DNA of 64,000 nucleotides from Novosphingobium sp. SG707 (GTDB lineage Bacteria; Pseudomonadota; Alphaproteobacteria; Sphingomonadales; Sphingomonadaceae). The DNA lies in NCBI RefSeq assembly GCF_012275515.1, contig NZ_JAAZQL010000013.1, positions 20,949 to 84,948 of the forward strand, written 5' to 3'. Made by a program: the position numbers and the translations under genes. This document shows, one piece after another, positions 1 through 7,947 of this stretch (positions within the stretch are counted from its first letter, which is position 1; each line of letters starts with the position of its first letter). The notes beneath the pieces are model-generated. The model had not been told where the DNA came from. It did no database searches and worked only from the letters and a program-made list of their open reading frames with translations.

Positions 1-570
1 GTCAGGCGTGCGGCCCAGCACGATGAACAGCTTGGTGTTGGGATCGCAGGCGCTGGAGATCCACCACTTGCGACCATTGATGACATATTCATCGCCATCG
101 CGGACAATCGAGGTTTCGATATTGGTGGCGTCCGAGGATGCCACCGCCGGTTCGGTCATCACATAGGAAGAGCGGATCTCGCCCGCCATCAGGGGCGTCA
201 GCCATTGTTCCTGCTGCTCGGGCGTGCCGTAGCGGGCGAGCACTTCCATATTGCCCGAATCCGGCGCGGCGCAGTTGAAATATTCCGAAGCGCCGATCAC
301 GCGCCCCATGATCTCGGCCAGCGGGGCATATTCCAGATTGGTCAGGCCCGGGCTGAAGGCGCCATATTCATGGGGCAGGAACAGGTTCCACAAGCCCGCA
401 TCCCTGGCCTTGGCCTTGATGCCCTCGGTGCCGTGCCAGCGTTTCCACGCATTGGCCGGATCGGCGTGAAAGCGGTCGCGCTCCTTTTCGATGGGGTAGA
501 CATAGGCGTCCATGAAGGTGGTCAATTGCGCGGACAGCGCCTTCACCTTGTCGGAATATTCAAAATCCAT
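1..570 (-). CDS. Acyl-CoA dehydrogenase, ACAD10/11-LvaC type (partial, runs off left edge)
   Basis: The 190 N-terminal residues are present; the C-terminal half lies outside the window. The start ATG at 570 is followed by an acyl-CoA dehydrogenase N-terminal helical domain and the flavin-loop motif MTEPAVASSDATN, a variant of TEPxxGSD with the ASSDATN form common in ACAD10/11-like enzymes. It is the last visible gene of a minus-strand operon after an SDR and an aminoglycoside-phosphotransferase-fold kinase. Human ACAD10/11 fuse exactly these kinase and dehydrogenase domains, and Pseudomonas LvaA/LvaC carry them as separate proteins to remove a 4-hydroxyl group by phosphorylation and elimination. 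A role on 4-hydroxyacyl-CoA is therefore an inference; a plain long-chain acyl-CoA dehydrogenase is the alternative. Confidence 0.85.
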   Translation of the reverse strand, partial: MDFEYSDKVKALSAQLTTFMDAYVYPIEKERDRFHADPANAWKRWHGTEGIKAKARDAGLWNLFLPHEYGAFSPGLTNLEYAPLAEIMGRVIGASEYFNCAAPDSGNMEVLARYGTPEQQEQWLTPLMAGEIRSSYVMTEPAVASSDATNIETSIVRDGDEYVINGRKWWISSACDPNTKLFIVLGRTPD

Positions 571-599
571 CGGGGTGAACCCTTTGCGAAGTGAGGATT

Positions 600-1334
600 T
601 TAGAGGGTAAGGCCGCCATCGACGATGATGGTCTGGCCGCAGATGTAGCCGGCCAGCGGCGAGGCGAGGAACAGGGCGACGCCCGCCATTTCCTCGACCG
701 TGCCAAACCGGCGCAGGGGGATCTTGGCCAAGGCGCGCTCGCGGCGCTCGTCATTGTCCATCGTCACCTTGGTCATCTTGGTGTCGACCAGACTGGGCGC
801 GATGCCGTTGACGCGGATGCCGTCGCCCGCCCATGCCTGGGCCAGCGTGCGCACCAGATTGACCGCGCCCGCCTTGGATGCGGCATAGGCCGGATTGCCC
901 ATCGTCGCGCGAAAGGCGCCGATGGAGCTGACGACGATGACGCTGCCCTTGGCGGCGGAGAGTTCGGCGTGGAAGCGCTGCGAAATATGCATCACGCTGC
1001 CCAGATTGACCGCCATCACCTTGTCCCAGCCTTCGGGGGTGAATTCCTGACGGCGGTAAAGCACCGCGCCCTGCGAATGGATCAGGATATCGATGGTATC
1101 AAAGGGCGCGGGGGCGGCGGCAATCGCGGCCGGATCGCTGACATCGACCTGCGTATAGCCGAGGCCCGACAGGTCCGATCCTTCCTCGCCCGCATAATCG
1201 GTCGCGGCGGCACGCGTGCCCCAGACATGGACATGGGCGCCCGCGTCAAACAGCGCGCGGGCAATGCCATTGCCGATCCCGCTGGAGCCGCCAATGACCA
1301 GCGCGTTTTTGCCGGTGAAATCGAGTGGGTTCAT
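600..1334 (-). CDS. SDR family NAD(P)-dependent oxidoreductase
   Basis: A 244-residue classical short-chain dehydrogenase. The nucleotide-binding motif GGSSGIGNGIA lies near residue 15, the NNAG-like region is replaced by IHSQG, and the catalytic Ser-Tyr-Lys set is visible as VSSIGAF followed by YAASKAG near residue 150. The C-terminus ends IICGQTIIVDGGLTL-like (CGQTIIVDGGLTL), typical of the family. It sits 17 bases after the kinase-like gene and 29 bases before the acyl-CoA dehydrogenase, so the three are probably co-transcribed. The context suggests oxidation or reduction of a hydroxyacyl or ketoacyl intermediate. The exact substrate cannot be read from the sequence. Confidence 0.9.
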   Translation of the reverse strand: MNPLDFTGKNALVIGGSSGIGNGIARALFDAGAHVHVWGTRAAATDYAGEEGSDLSGLGYTQVDVSDPAAIAAAPAPFDTIDILIHSQGAVLYRRQEFTPEGWDKVMAVNLGSVMHISQRFHAELSAAKGSVIVVSSIGAFRATMGNPAYAASKAGAVNLVRTLAQAWAGDGIRVNGIAPSLVDTKMTKVTMDNDERRERALAKIPLRRFGTVEEMAGVALFLASPLAGYICGQTIIVDGGLTL

Positions 1335-1351
1335 CGGGCGGAAAACTCCCT

Positions 1352-2383
1352 TTAGCGGATGAGGCGCGCGGCGCGCTCGAACAGGTGGATGGCGCGGCCA
1401 TGCAGGCGGTCGCCGACATCGCGCGGCGCCTTTCCGGCGCAGGCGCGGGCAAAGGTGCCTTCAAGCAGGATGCCCAGCTTGTAACAGGCCAGAACGTGAT
1501 ACCAGTCGACGGCCGACAGATTGCGGGCCGACCCTTCGACATAGCGAGCGATCAGCTCAGCAGGCGTGGGAAAGCCGTCCCATGGCGTGACCGACACCGT
1601 GCTCGCGCCGTCTCCATCGGGCCATGTCGCCAGCACCCAGCCCAGATCGAGCAGCGGGTCGCCAATCGTGGCCAGTTCCCAATCGACAATCGCGGCCAGA
1701 TCGGCGCTGTCGCGGCGGTACATGACATTGGCCAGATGATAGTCGCCATGCATGATGCCGGGGATGAACGCGCCCGGACGATGCGCATCGAGCCAGGCGC
1801 CCACCGCCCCCACATCGGGCAGCGCGCTCGCGCCGGGCCATTCGACAAAATCGGCATAGGAGGCCAGTTGATCGCGCCAGCGCGACACTTGCCGATCAAG
1901 GAAACCTTCGGGTCGCCCGAAACCTTCAAGGCCCACGGCGCGGTAATTGACCCGCCCCAGCGCGGCAATGCCATCGACCAGCGCCAGACCCATCGCATGG
2001 CGCATGGCGGGCGAGGAGGCATGAGGCTCCGGCAATTGTCCGATGGGGTTGAAGCCATCGACCGGCTCCATCAGATAGAAGGCACAGCCCAGTACTTCCT
2101 CATCATCACAGGCCGCGATCAACGCCGGATGGGGCACCTCGCTGCCCGCCAATGCGCGCAGCACGCGGGCCTCGCGGCGCATCGTCTCGTTCGAATTGGC
2201 GCGCGGGTGCAAAGGGGGGCGGCGAAACACGAAGGTCCGCCCGTCCATGGCAAAGCGCAACAGGATATTCTGCGTGCCTCCCGCCAGCGTGCTGACGTCC
2301 TCGATCACGCCGCCGCCCAGCCCTTGAGCACGCATCCAAGCGCCCAGCGAATCGGTGTTTACGCCCAAATTCACAAGAGACAT
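1352..2383 (-). CDS. Phosphotransferase family protein (ACAD10/11 or LvaA-like acyl-CoA kinase)
   Basis: A protein-kinase-fold phosphotransferase of about 343 residues. The catalytic-loop motif HGDYHLANVMY and the metal-binding IVDWELATIGDPLLDLGW are both visible, as is the N-terminal nucleotide loop LAGGTQNILLRF. Antibiotic phosphotransferases share the fold, but this branch is the one fused to acyl-CoA dehydrogenases in ACAD10/11 and found as LvaA in levulinate catabolism, where it phosphorylates 4-hydroxyacyl-CoA. The start at 2383 (MSLVNLG) is preferred; an in-frame start at 2467 would run up to the divergent regulator and through its putative operator. It is the first gene of a minus-strand operon and is divergent from the TetR gene at 2470. 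Confidence 0.85.
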   Translation of the reverse strand: MSLVNLGVNTDSLGAWMRAQGLGGGVIEDVSTLAGGTQNILLRFAMDGRTFVFRRPPLHPRANSNETMRREARVLRALAGSEVPHPALIAACDDEEVLGCAFYLMEPVDGFNPIGQLPEPHASSPAMRHAMGLALVDGIAALGRVNYRAVGLEGFGRPEGFLDRQVSRWRDQLASYADFVEWPGASALPDVGAVGAWLDAHRPGAFIPGIMHGDYHLANVMYRRDSADLAAIVDWELATIGDPLLDLGWVLATWPDGDGASTVSVTPWDGFPTPAELIARYVEGSARNLSAVDWYHVLACYKLGILLEGTFARACAGKAPRDVGDRLHGRAIHLFERAARLIR

Positions 2384-2458
2384 CCTCAACTTATGCGATG
2401 TGCAACCATCGTCTAATGCAAATGGATAATGCACTTGACGAAGGCGCTTGGCAATGAG

Positions 2459-2468
2459 ATTTTGCACT
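2459..2468. promoter_or_regulatory. Candidate operator element ATTTTGCACT before the TetR start codon
   Basis: ATTTTGCACT lies directly upstream of the TetR start at 2470 in the divergent control region 2384-2469. The same ten bases recur at 14694-14703, and nine of them at 34746-34754. The same gap also holds a direct repeat, TAATGCA, at 2414-2420 and 2427-2433. Position and recurrence suggest a regulator site; function is inferred. Confidence 0.4.
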
Positions 2469-2469
2469 C

Positions 2470-3186
2470 ATGGTCAGACTTCAGAAACCACGGGCAGAGG
2501 AAAACGGGACGGGCGGCGCTGAGCAGATCAAGCGCATCGCGCTGCGTCTGTTTGCCGAACGCGGGGTCGATGGCGTGACGGTGCGCGAGATTGCGGCTGC
2601 GGCAGGACAGAAGAATCACGGCGCGGTGGGCTATCATTTCGGGTCCAAGGAAACGCTGGTGCGCGCGATCATTAAGGATGGCGCGGTGGAGCTGGACCGG
2701 CTGCGCAACAGCGCGCTCGATGCGGTGGAGGCGGACGGCGGCCCGCGCCATCTGCGCGATGTGGTCGATGTGCTGATCGGTTCGGTCACGGCGCTGTCGG
2801 ATGATGATTATGTGCGCTTCATCACGCTGTTCGGCATGACGCATCGCGATCTGATGATCGAGGCGATCGAGCCGGAATGGAACCATGCCTATGGCCGGTG
2901 TCTGGCGCATCTGCGCCGCCTGATGCCGGTGATGAGCGCGCAGATGCGCAACCAGCGTTTCGTTTTCATGGGCGCGCTGCTCAGCGCGGTGCTCTCGGCG
3001 CGGGCGCGGGCCTTGGCCGATCCCACGCGGACCCATCCGATGTGGGCGGGCGACATCGGCCTTGAACATTTCGCGCAGGTGATGACCGCGATGCTGGCGG
3101 CCCCGGTCGATTTGCCGGATAGTGAATTGCAAATGGCTGATTCGAAAAGGCTTGCCGATCATGGGCCGCTTGGCCCGGTCGGATAG
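2470..3186 (+). CDS. TetR/AcrR family transcriptional regulator
   Basis: A 238-residue one-component repressor. The N-terminal helix-turn-helix reads GVDGVTVREIAAAAG followed by the recognition segment KNHGAVGYHFGSKETL (about residues 35-70). The ligand domain is family-typical in length but unassigned. The recognition helix closely resembles that of the second TetR at 31722 (RNNNAVQYHFGSREGL), which suggests related operators. The gene is divergent from the kinase-SDR-dehydrogenase operon and lies only 17 bases upstream of fbiC, so it probably heads the F420 transcript. Its ligand is unknown; an acyl-CoA or the catabolic substrate is a reasonable guess from context. Confidence 0.93.
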   Translation: MVRLQKPRAEENGTGGAEQIKRIALRLFAERGVDGVTVREIAAAAGQKNHGAVGYHFGSKETLVRAIIKDGAVELDRLRNSALDAVEADGGPRHLRDVVDVLIGSVTALSDDDYVRFITLFGMTHRDLMIEAIEPEWNHAYGRCLAHLRRLMPVMSAQMRNQRFVFMGALLSAVLSARARALADPTRTHPMWAGDIGLEHFAQVMTAMLAAPVDLPDSELQMADSKRLADHGPLGPVG

Positions 3187-3203
3187 AATACGGGAGAGAG
3201 ACA

Positions 3204-5594
3204 GTGGAAAGCGCGACCAAAACTGGCGCCTTTGATGCGGATATGCCGCTTGATGCCATGATGGCGGCGGCCTGCGCCCTGCGCGATGCGGGGCATGGGC
3301 GGGTGCAGACATGGTCGCGCAAAGTGTTCATCCCGCTCACGCAATTGTGCCGGGACCGGTGCCATTACTGCACCTTTGCCCAGCCGCCCCAGCCGGGCGA
3401 ATCGCCCTATATGAGCCGCGAGGATGTGCTGGCCGTGGCGCGGGCCGGGGCGGCGGCGGGTTGCACCGAGGCCCTGTTCACCTTGGGCGACAAGCCGGAA
3501 CTGCGTTACAGCGCGGCGCGTGAGGCGCTGGCCAGGATGGGCTATGCCACCACGATTGATTACCTGATCGCGATGTGCGCGGCGGTGCGTGATGAAACGG
3601 GCCTGCTGCCCCATGTGAATGCGGGCGTGATGAGCCGCGAGGATATGGCGGCCCTGCGCGAGGTGTCCGTTTCGCAGGGGCTGATGCTCGAATCGCTCAG
3701 CCTGCGCCTGTGCGCCAAGGGCGGCCCGCATTACCGATCCCCGGACAAGGAGCCCGAGGCGCGGCTGGCCATGCTGCGTCAGGCGGGCGAATTGCGCGTG
3801 CCTTTCACCACCGGCATCCTGATCGGCATTGGCGAAACGCGCGAGGAACGGATTGAGGCGCTGGAGGCCATTGCCGCCGAGCACCGCCGTTACGGCCATG
3901 TGCAGGAAGTCATCGTCCAGAATTTCCGCGCCAAAGCCCGCACCCCCATGGCCGATGCGCCCGAACCGGATCTGGATGATCTGCTCTGGACCATCGCGGC
4001 GGCGCGGCTGATTCTGGGGCCGGATATGAACATTCAGGCCCCGCCCAACCTGTCGGCGGATGATTTTCCGCGCCTGATCGCGGCGGGGATCAATGATTGG
4101 GGCGGGGTTTCGCCCGTCACCATCGACCATGTGAACCCCGAAGCGCCATGGCCCGAAGTCACTCGCCTGCGCGCCGGGACCGAGCATGCCGGGCGCAGCC
4201 TTGTCGCGCGCCTGCCCGCCTATCCGGCATGGCTGGGCGCCGATTGGCAGGCGCCCGCGATGCGCCGCGCGATTATGGCGGCGGGCGATGCGCAAGGATA
4301 CGCGCGCGATGACATGTGGTCGCCGGGCGTGGCGCTGCCCAAGCGGGACGTGGTGGCCTCCGCCCTATCGGTTTCCCCCGAAATTGCCGATGCGGTGCAA
4401 TCGGCGCTGGCGGGCGACGCGCTGGATGAGGAGGCCATCGTCACGCTCTTTTCCGCGCGTGATGCCGATCTCGAGCATGTCTGCGCGGCGGCCGACAATC
4501 TGCGGCGGGAGAAGAAGGGGGACGCCATCACCTATGTCGTCAACCGCAACATCAATTACACCAATATCTGCACCTTCAAATGCGGCTTCTGCGCCTTTTC
4601 CAAGGGCGATATGGCCGAGGCTTTGCGCGGTCGCCCCTATGACCTGTCGATGGACGAGGTGATCCGCCGCACCGCCGAGGCATGGGCGCGCGGGGCCACT
4701 GAGGTCTGTCTGCAAGGCGGTATCCATCCGCATTACACCGGCGAGACCTATATCAATCTGGCCAAGGCGGTCCGCGCGGCGGTGCCGGAAATGCATATCC
4801 ATGCCTTTTCCCCGCTGGAGGTGTCGCAGGGGGCCAAGGCGTCGAACCTGTCGCTCGAAGGCTATCTGCGCGCGCTGAAAGAGGCTGGCCTCGATACCCT
4901 GCCGGGCACGGCGGCCGAGATTCTCGACGATGAGGTGCGCGATGTTATCTGCCCCGACAAGCTGACCACCGACGAATGGCTGGAGGTGATCGAGACGGCG
5001 CATCGCGTGGGCTTCAAGACCACCGCGACGATCATGTTCGGCCATGTCGAAACCCCGCATCACTGGGCGCGCCACCTGATCCGCATCCGCGATCTTCAGG
5101 AGCGTACCGGGGGCTTTACCGAATTCGTGCCTCTGCCCTTCATCCATATGGAGGCGCCGATGGCGATCAAGGGACAGGCCCGCCATGGCCCGACCTTCCG
5201 CGAGGTGCGCCTGATGCATGCCGTGGCGCGATTGGTGTTCAACGGCCGCATCGATTCGATCCAGACCAGTTGGGTGAAACTGGGCGAGGAGGGGGTGAAG
5301 GCCTGCCTCAATTCGGGCGCCAATGATCTGGGCGGCACGTTGATGAATGAAAGCATCAGCCGCGCGGCGGGCGCCGCCCATGGGCAGGAAATGCCGCCCG
5401 AGGCGATGGAAGCCTTGATTCGCAGTATCGGGCGCGTGCCGGTGCAGCGCAGCACCGCCTATGGCGCGGTGGCGCAGGAAACTCACCAGCGCGGGCTGAA
5501 CGCCGAGGCGCTGACCCCGATGATCCAGACCCCGCCGCGCAAGAAGCGCGAGGGGGCCAATGATAAAACAGAGAGGTTTGAACATGCAGGATAA
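3204..5594 (+). CDS. fbiC: FO synthase, fused CofG-CofH (bifunctional radical SAM)
   Basis: A 796-residue fusion of the two radical-SAM enzymes that join tyrosine and 5-amino-6-ribitylaminouracil into the deazaflavin FO, the chromophore of coenzyme F420. The N-terminal CofG half carries CRDRCHYC (Cys49, Cys53, Cys56) and the C-terminal CofH half carries CTFKCGFC (Cys456, Cys460, Cys463); both are CX3CX2C cluster sites. CofH hallmarks such as ICLQGG-like VCLQGGIHP and the TAAEILDDEVR segment are present. The fused layout is that of actinobacterial FbiC and of the scattered proteobacterial copies, while archaea have separate proteins. The start is GTG at 3204 with GGGAGAGAG just upstream. The 3' end overlaps npdG by 11 bases. 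Confidence 0.97.
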   Translation: MESATKTGAFDADMPLDAMMAAACALRDAGHGRVQTWSRKVFIPLTQLCRDRCHYCTFAQPPQPGESPYMSREDVLAVARAGAAAGCTEALFTLGDKPELRYSAAREALARMGYATTIDYLIAMCAAVRDETGLLPHVNAGVMSREDMAALREVSVSQGLMLESLSLRLCAKGGPHYRSPDKEPEARLAMLRQAGELRVPFTTGILIGIGETREERIEALEAIAAEHRRYGHVQEVIVQNFRAKARTPMADAPEPDLDDLLWTIAAARLILGPDMNIQAPPNLSADDFPRLIAAGINDWGGVSPVTIDHVNPEAPWPEVTRLRAGTEHAGRSLVARLPAYPAWLGADWQAPAMRRAIMAAGDAQGYARDDMWSPGVALPKRDVVASALSVSPEIADAVQSALAGDALDEEAIVTLFSARDADLEHVCAAADNLRREKKGDAITYVVNRNINYTNICTFKCGFCAFSKGDMAEALRGRPYDLSMDEVIRRTAEAWARGATEVCLQGGIHPHYTGETYINLAKAVRAAVPEMHIHAFSPLEVSQGAKASNLSLEGYLRALKEAGLDTLPGTAAEILDDEVRDVICPDKLTTDEWLEVIETAHRVGFKTTATIMFGHVETPHHWARHLIRIRDLQERTGGFTEFVPLPFIHMEAPMAIKGQARHGPTFREVRLMHAVARLVFNGRIDSIQTSWVKLGEEGVKACLNSGANDLGGTLMNESISRAAGAAHGQEMPPEAMEALIRSIGRVPVQRSTAYGAVAQETHQRGLNAEALTPMIQTPPRKKREGANDKTERFEHAG

Positions 5595-6243
5595 GGCAAC
5601 CATCGCCGTTCTGGGCGGCACGGGTAAGGAAGGCGGCGGGCTGGCGCTGCGCTGGGCGCACAAGGGGCACCGCGTCATCATCGGCGGCCGCAGCGCCGAG
5701 CGCGCGGGCGAGAGTGCGGCGGCGATGAATGCCACGCTGGGCGGTGAGAATGTGTCGGGCATGGCCAATGTCGATGCCGCCGCTGCGGCCGATATTGTGG
5801 TGCTGGCGGTGCCCTATGCCGCGCAGCAGGCCACGGTGCAGGAGGTTGCCGCTGGCCTTGCGGGCAAGATCCTGATCGACGTGACCGTGCCGCTGGTCCC
5901 GCCCAAGGTCAGCCGGGTGCATATTCCCGAGGGCGGATCGGCGGTCGAGGCGGTGCAGAAGATGCTGGGCGAGGGCGTCCGGGTGGTTTCGGCCTTCCAG
6001 AACATTTCGGCCCATCACCTGACCAAGCTGGACGAAGAGATCGAATGCGACGTTCTGGTCTGCGCCGATGATGGCGCGGCGGGCGATGAGGTGGTGGCGC
6101 TGGCGCAGGAAATCGGCCTGCGCGCATGGTATGCCGGCCCCCTGTGCAATTCGATTGTTGCCGAGGGGCTGACCTCGGTGCTGATCGCGCTCAACCGGCG
6201 GTATAAGGTGCCGGGCGCGGGCATCCGGATTACGGGTGTATAA
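5584..6243 (+). CDS. npdG: NADPH-dependent F420 reductase
   Basis: About 219 residues. The N-terminal dinucleotide fold reads IAVLGGTGKEGGGLALRWA and continues with VIIGGRSAERA, the NADP-specific Arg/Ser pattern of F420H2:NADP oxidoreductases. Further family features are VLAVPYAAQQ and VVSAFQNISAHHL near residues 80 and 140. The enzyme passes hydride between NADPH and F420 and so supplies F420H2 for reductions in the cytoplasm. The ATG at 5584 with AGAGG upstream is preferred over an ATG at 5560 inside fbiC. Overlap with fbiC indicates translational coupling. In this organism reduction of F420 by NADPH is the likely direction, as no other F420-reducing enzyme is nearby. Confidence 0.93.
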   Translation: MQDKATIAVLGGTGKEGGGLALRWAHKGHRVIIGGRSAERAGESAAAMNATLGGENVSGMANVDAAAAADIVVLAVPYAAQQATVQEVAAGLAGKILIDVTVPLVPPKVSRVHIPEGGSAVEAVQKMLGEGVRVVSAFQNISAHHLTKLDEEIECDVLVCADDGAAGDEVVALAQEIGLRAWYAGPLCNSIVAEGLTSVLIALNRRYKVPGAGIRITGV

Positions 6244-6249
6244 GATCCC

Positions 6250-7017
6250 ATGGGCGCACCTACTCTCTCGATCCATGCCTTGCCCGGCGTGCCGCTGGTC
6301 GCGCCGGGCGACGATCTGGGGCGGGTGATCCTTGATGCGCTGGGCGCAGGCGGGCTGGCCTTGCGCGATGGCGACATCATCGTGCTGGCGCAAAAGATCG
6401 TGTCCAAGGCCGAGGGGCGTGCGATCCCGTTATCAGGGGTCCGGCCCTCGTTTGCGGCGCAGGATCTGGCCACCCGCTGCGACAAGGATGCGCGGCTGGT
6501 CGAACTGATCCTGTCGGAAACCGACCGGGTGATGCGGGTGCGGCGCGGGGTGCTGATCGTGCGGCATCGGCTGGGTTTTGTGCTGGCCAATGCCGGGATC
6601 GATCAATCCAATGTCGATCAGGGCGAGGAGCCTGTGGCGCTGCTGCTCCCGCTGGACCCCGACGCGAGCGCGGCGGCGATCCGTGGCGCATTGCGGCATG
6701 CGACCGGCGCCGATGTGGCGGTGGTCATCATCGACAGTTTCGGCCGGGCGTGGCGCAATGGCACATGCGGGGTGGCCATCGGCTGCGCTGGCATGGCGGG
6801 GCTGCTCGACCTGCGCGGCACGCCCGATCTCTATGGTCGCGAACTGGCGACCAGCGAGTTGGGCCTTGCCGATGAGGTGGCGGCGGCGGCTTCGCTTGCC
6901 ATGGGGCAGGCGGCGGAAGGATCGCCCATCGTGCTGCTGCGCGGGGTGGCCTATGGTCGGCGTGAAGGCAAGGCGGCGGAGCTGATCCGCACGCCGGAAA
7001 TGGATCTGTTCCCATGA
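6250..7017 (+). CDS. cofE: Coenzyme F420-0:L-glutamate ligase, stand-alone
   Basis: A 255-residue GTP-dependent ligase that adds glutamates to F420-0. Family motifs visible are DIIVLAQKIVSKAEGR near residue 40, ANAGIDQSNVD near 115, IIDSFGRAWRNG near 160 and the C-terminal VAYGRREGKAAELIR. Its length matches single-domain CofE. It lacks the C-terminal nitroreductase-like domain of mycobacterial FbiB that reduces dehydro-F420-0, and no separate homologue of that domain is seen in the window. The gene lies 6 bases after npdG, and its stop overlaps the cofD start as ATGA. Confidence 0.95.
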   Translation: MGAPTLSIHALPGVPLVAPGDDLGRVILDALGAGGLALRDGDIIVLAQKIVSKAEGRAIPLSGVRPSFAAQDLATRCDKDARLVELILSETDRVMRVRRGVLIVRHRLGFVLANAGIDQSNVDQGEEPVALLLPLDPDASAAAIRGALRHATGADVAVVIIDSFGRAWRNGTCGVAIGCAGMAGLLDLRGTPDLYGRELATSELGLADEVAAAASLAMGQAAEGSPIVLLRGVAYGRREGKAAELIRTPEMDLFP

Positions 7018-7943
7018 GCATATTGGCAATAGCGGGCGGGGTCGGCGGGGCCAAACTGGCGGCGGGGCTAGCGGCGGTCTTGCCTGCGGGCGAATTGACC
7101 ATCGCGGTCAACACCGGCGATGATTTTGAACATATGGGCCTGACCATCTGCCCCGATATCGATTCGGTCACCTATGCCTTGGCGGGGATGAACAACCGCG
7201 AAAAGGGCTGGGGCGTCACCGGCGAGACATGGGCCTTTATGGACATGGCGGGCAAGCTGGGCGGAGAGACATGGTTTGCGCTGGGCGATCGCGATCTGGC
7301 CACGCATGTTTTGCGCACGCAGGCTTTGCGCGGGGGGCAAAGCCTCTCGGCGGTGGTGGCGCGGATGACGGCGGCGCTGGGCATTGGCCAAAGGCTCGTG
7401 CCGATGAGCGATGATCCGGTGCGCACGATTATCTCGACTGACGAGGGCGATCTGGCCTTTCAGGATTATTTCGTGCGGCGGCAATGCGCGCCGGTGTTCC
7501 GCGCGATCCGTTTCGACGGGGCGGAGCGGGCGCAGATGGCGCAGGGTTTTGCCGCCGCTCTGGCCGATCCGGGGCTGGAGGCGATTGTCTTTTGCCCTTC
7601 CAACCCGATCCTTTCGATTGCGCCGATCCTGTCGGTGCCGGGGGTGCGCGATGCGTTGATGGGGCGGCGGGTGCCTGCCGTGGCGCTCTCGCCCTTTATT
7701 GCGGGGCAAGCGATCAAGGGGCCGGCGGCCAAGATCATGGGCGAACTGGGCCTTGGCACGACACCCGGCGCGGTGGCGGATCAATATGCCGGGCTGATCG
7801 ACGGGTTGATGGTGGACAGCGCGGATGCCGGGGCGCTTGATGGCGTGGTGGTCTGCGCGACCGACACGTTGATGCGCGACCCGGCGGATCAGGCAAGGCT
7901 GGCGCGTGAAGTGCTGGGCTTTGCCCGCAAGCTGGCGGATTGA
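7014..7943 (+). CDS. cofD: 2-phospho-L-lactate (or 3-phosphoglycerate-type) transferase CofD/FbiA
   Basis: A 309-residue transferase that moves the phospho-acid moiety from the GDP-activated donor made by CofC onto FO to give F420-0 or a variant of it. The N-terminal IAGGVGGAKLAAGLA, the substrate loop VNTGDDFEHMGLTICPD and the WFALGDRDLATHVLR segment are the diagnostic CofD/FbiA motifs. VFCPSNPILSIAPIL appears near residue 195. The start overlaps cofE by four bases; cofC begins four bases after its stop. The donor acid (lactate, phosphoenolpyruvate or glycerate form) cannot be told from this protein alone. Confidence 0.95.
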   Translation: MSILAIAGGVGGAKLAAGLAAVLPAGELTIAVNTGDDFEHMGLTICPDIDSVTYALAGMNNREKGWGVTGETWAFMDMAGKLGGETWFALGDRDLATHVLRTQALRGGQSLSAVVARMTAALGIGQRLVPMSDDPVRTIISTDEGDLAFQDYFVRRQCAPVFRAIRFDGAERAQMAQGFAAALADPGLEAIVFCPSNPILSIAPILSVPGVRDALMGRRVPAVALSPFIAGQAIKGPAAKIMGELGLGTTPGAVADQYAGLIDGLMVDSADAGALDGVVVCATDTLMRDPADQARLAREVLGFARKLAD

Positions 7944-7947
7944 GGCG

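Noticed and set aside
1352..2383. Phosphotransferase as an aminoglycoside-resistance gene
   Set aside because: The kinase motifs are shared, but the operon with an ACAD11-type dehydrogenase and an SDR points to acyl-CoA metabolism.
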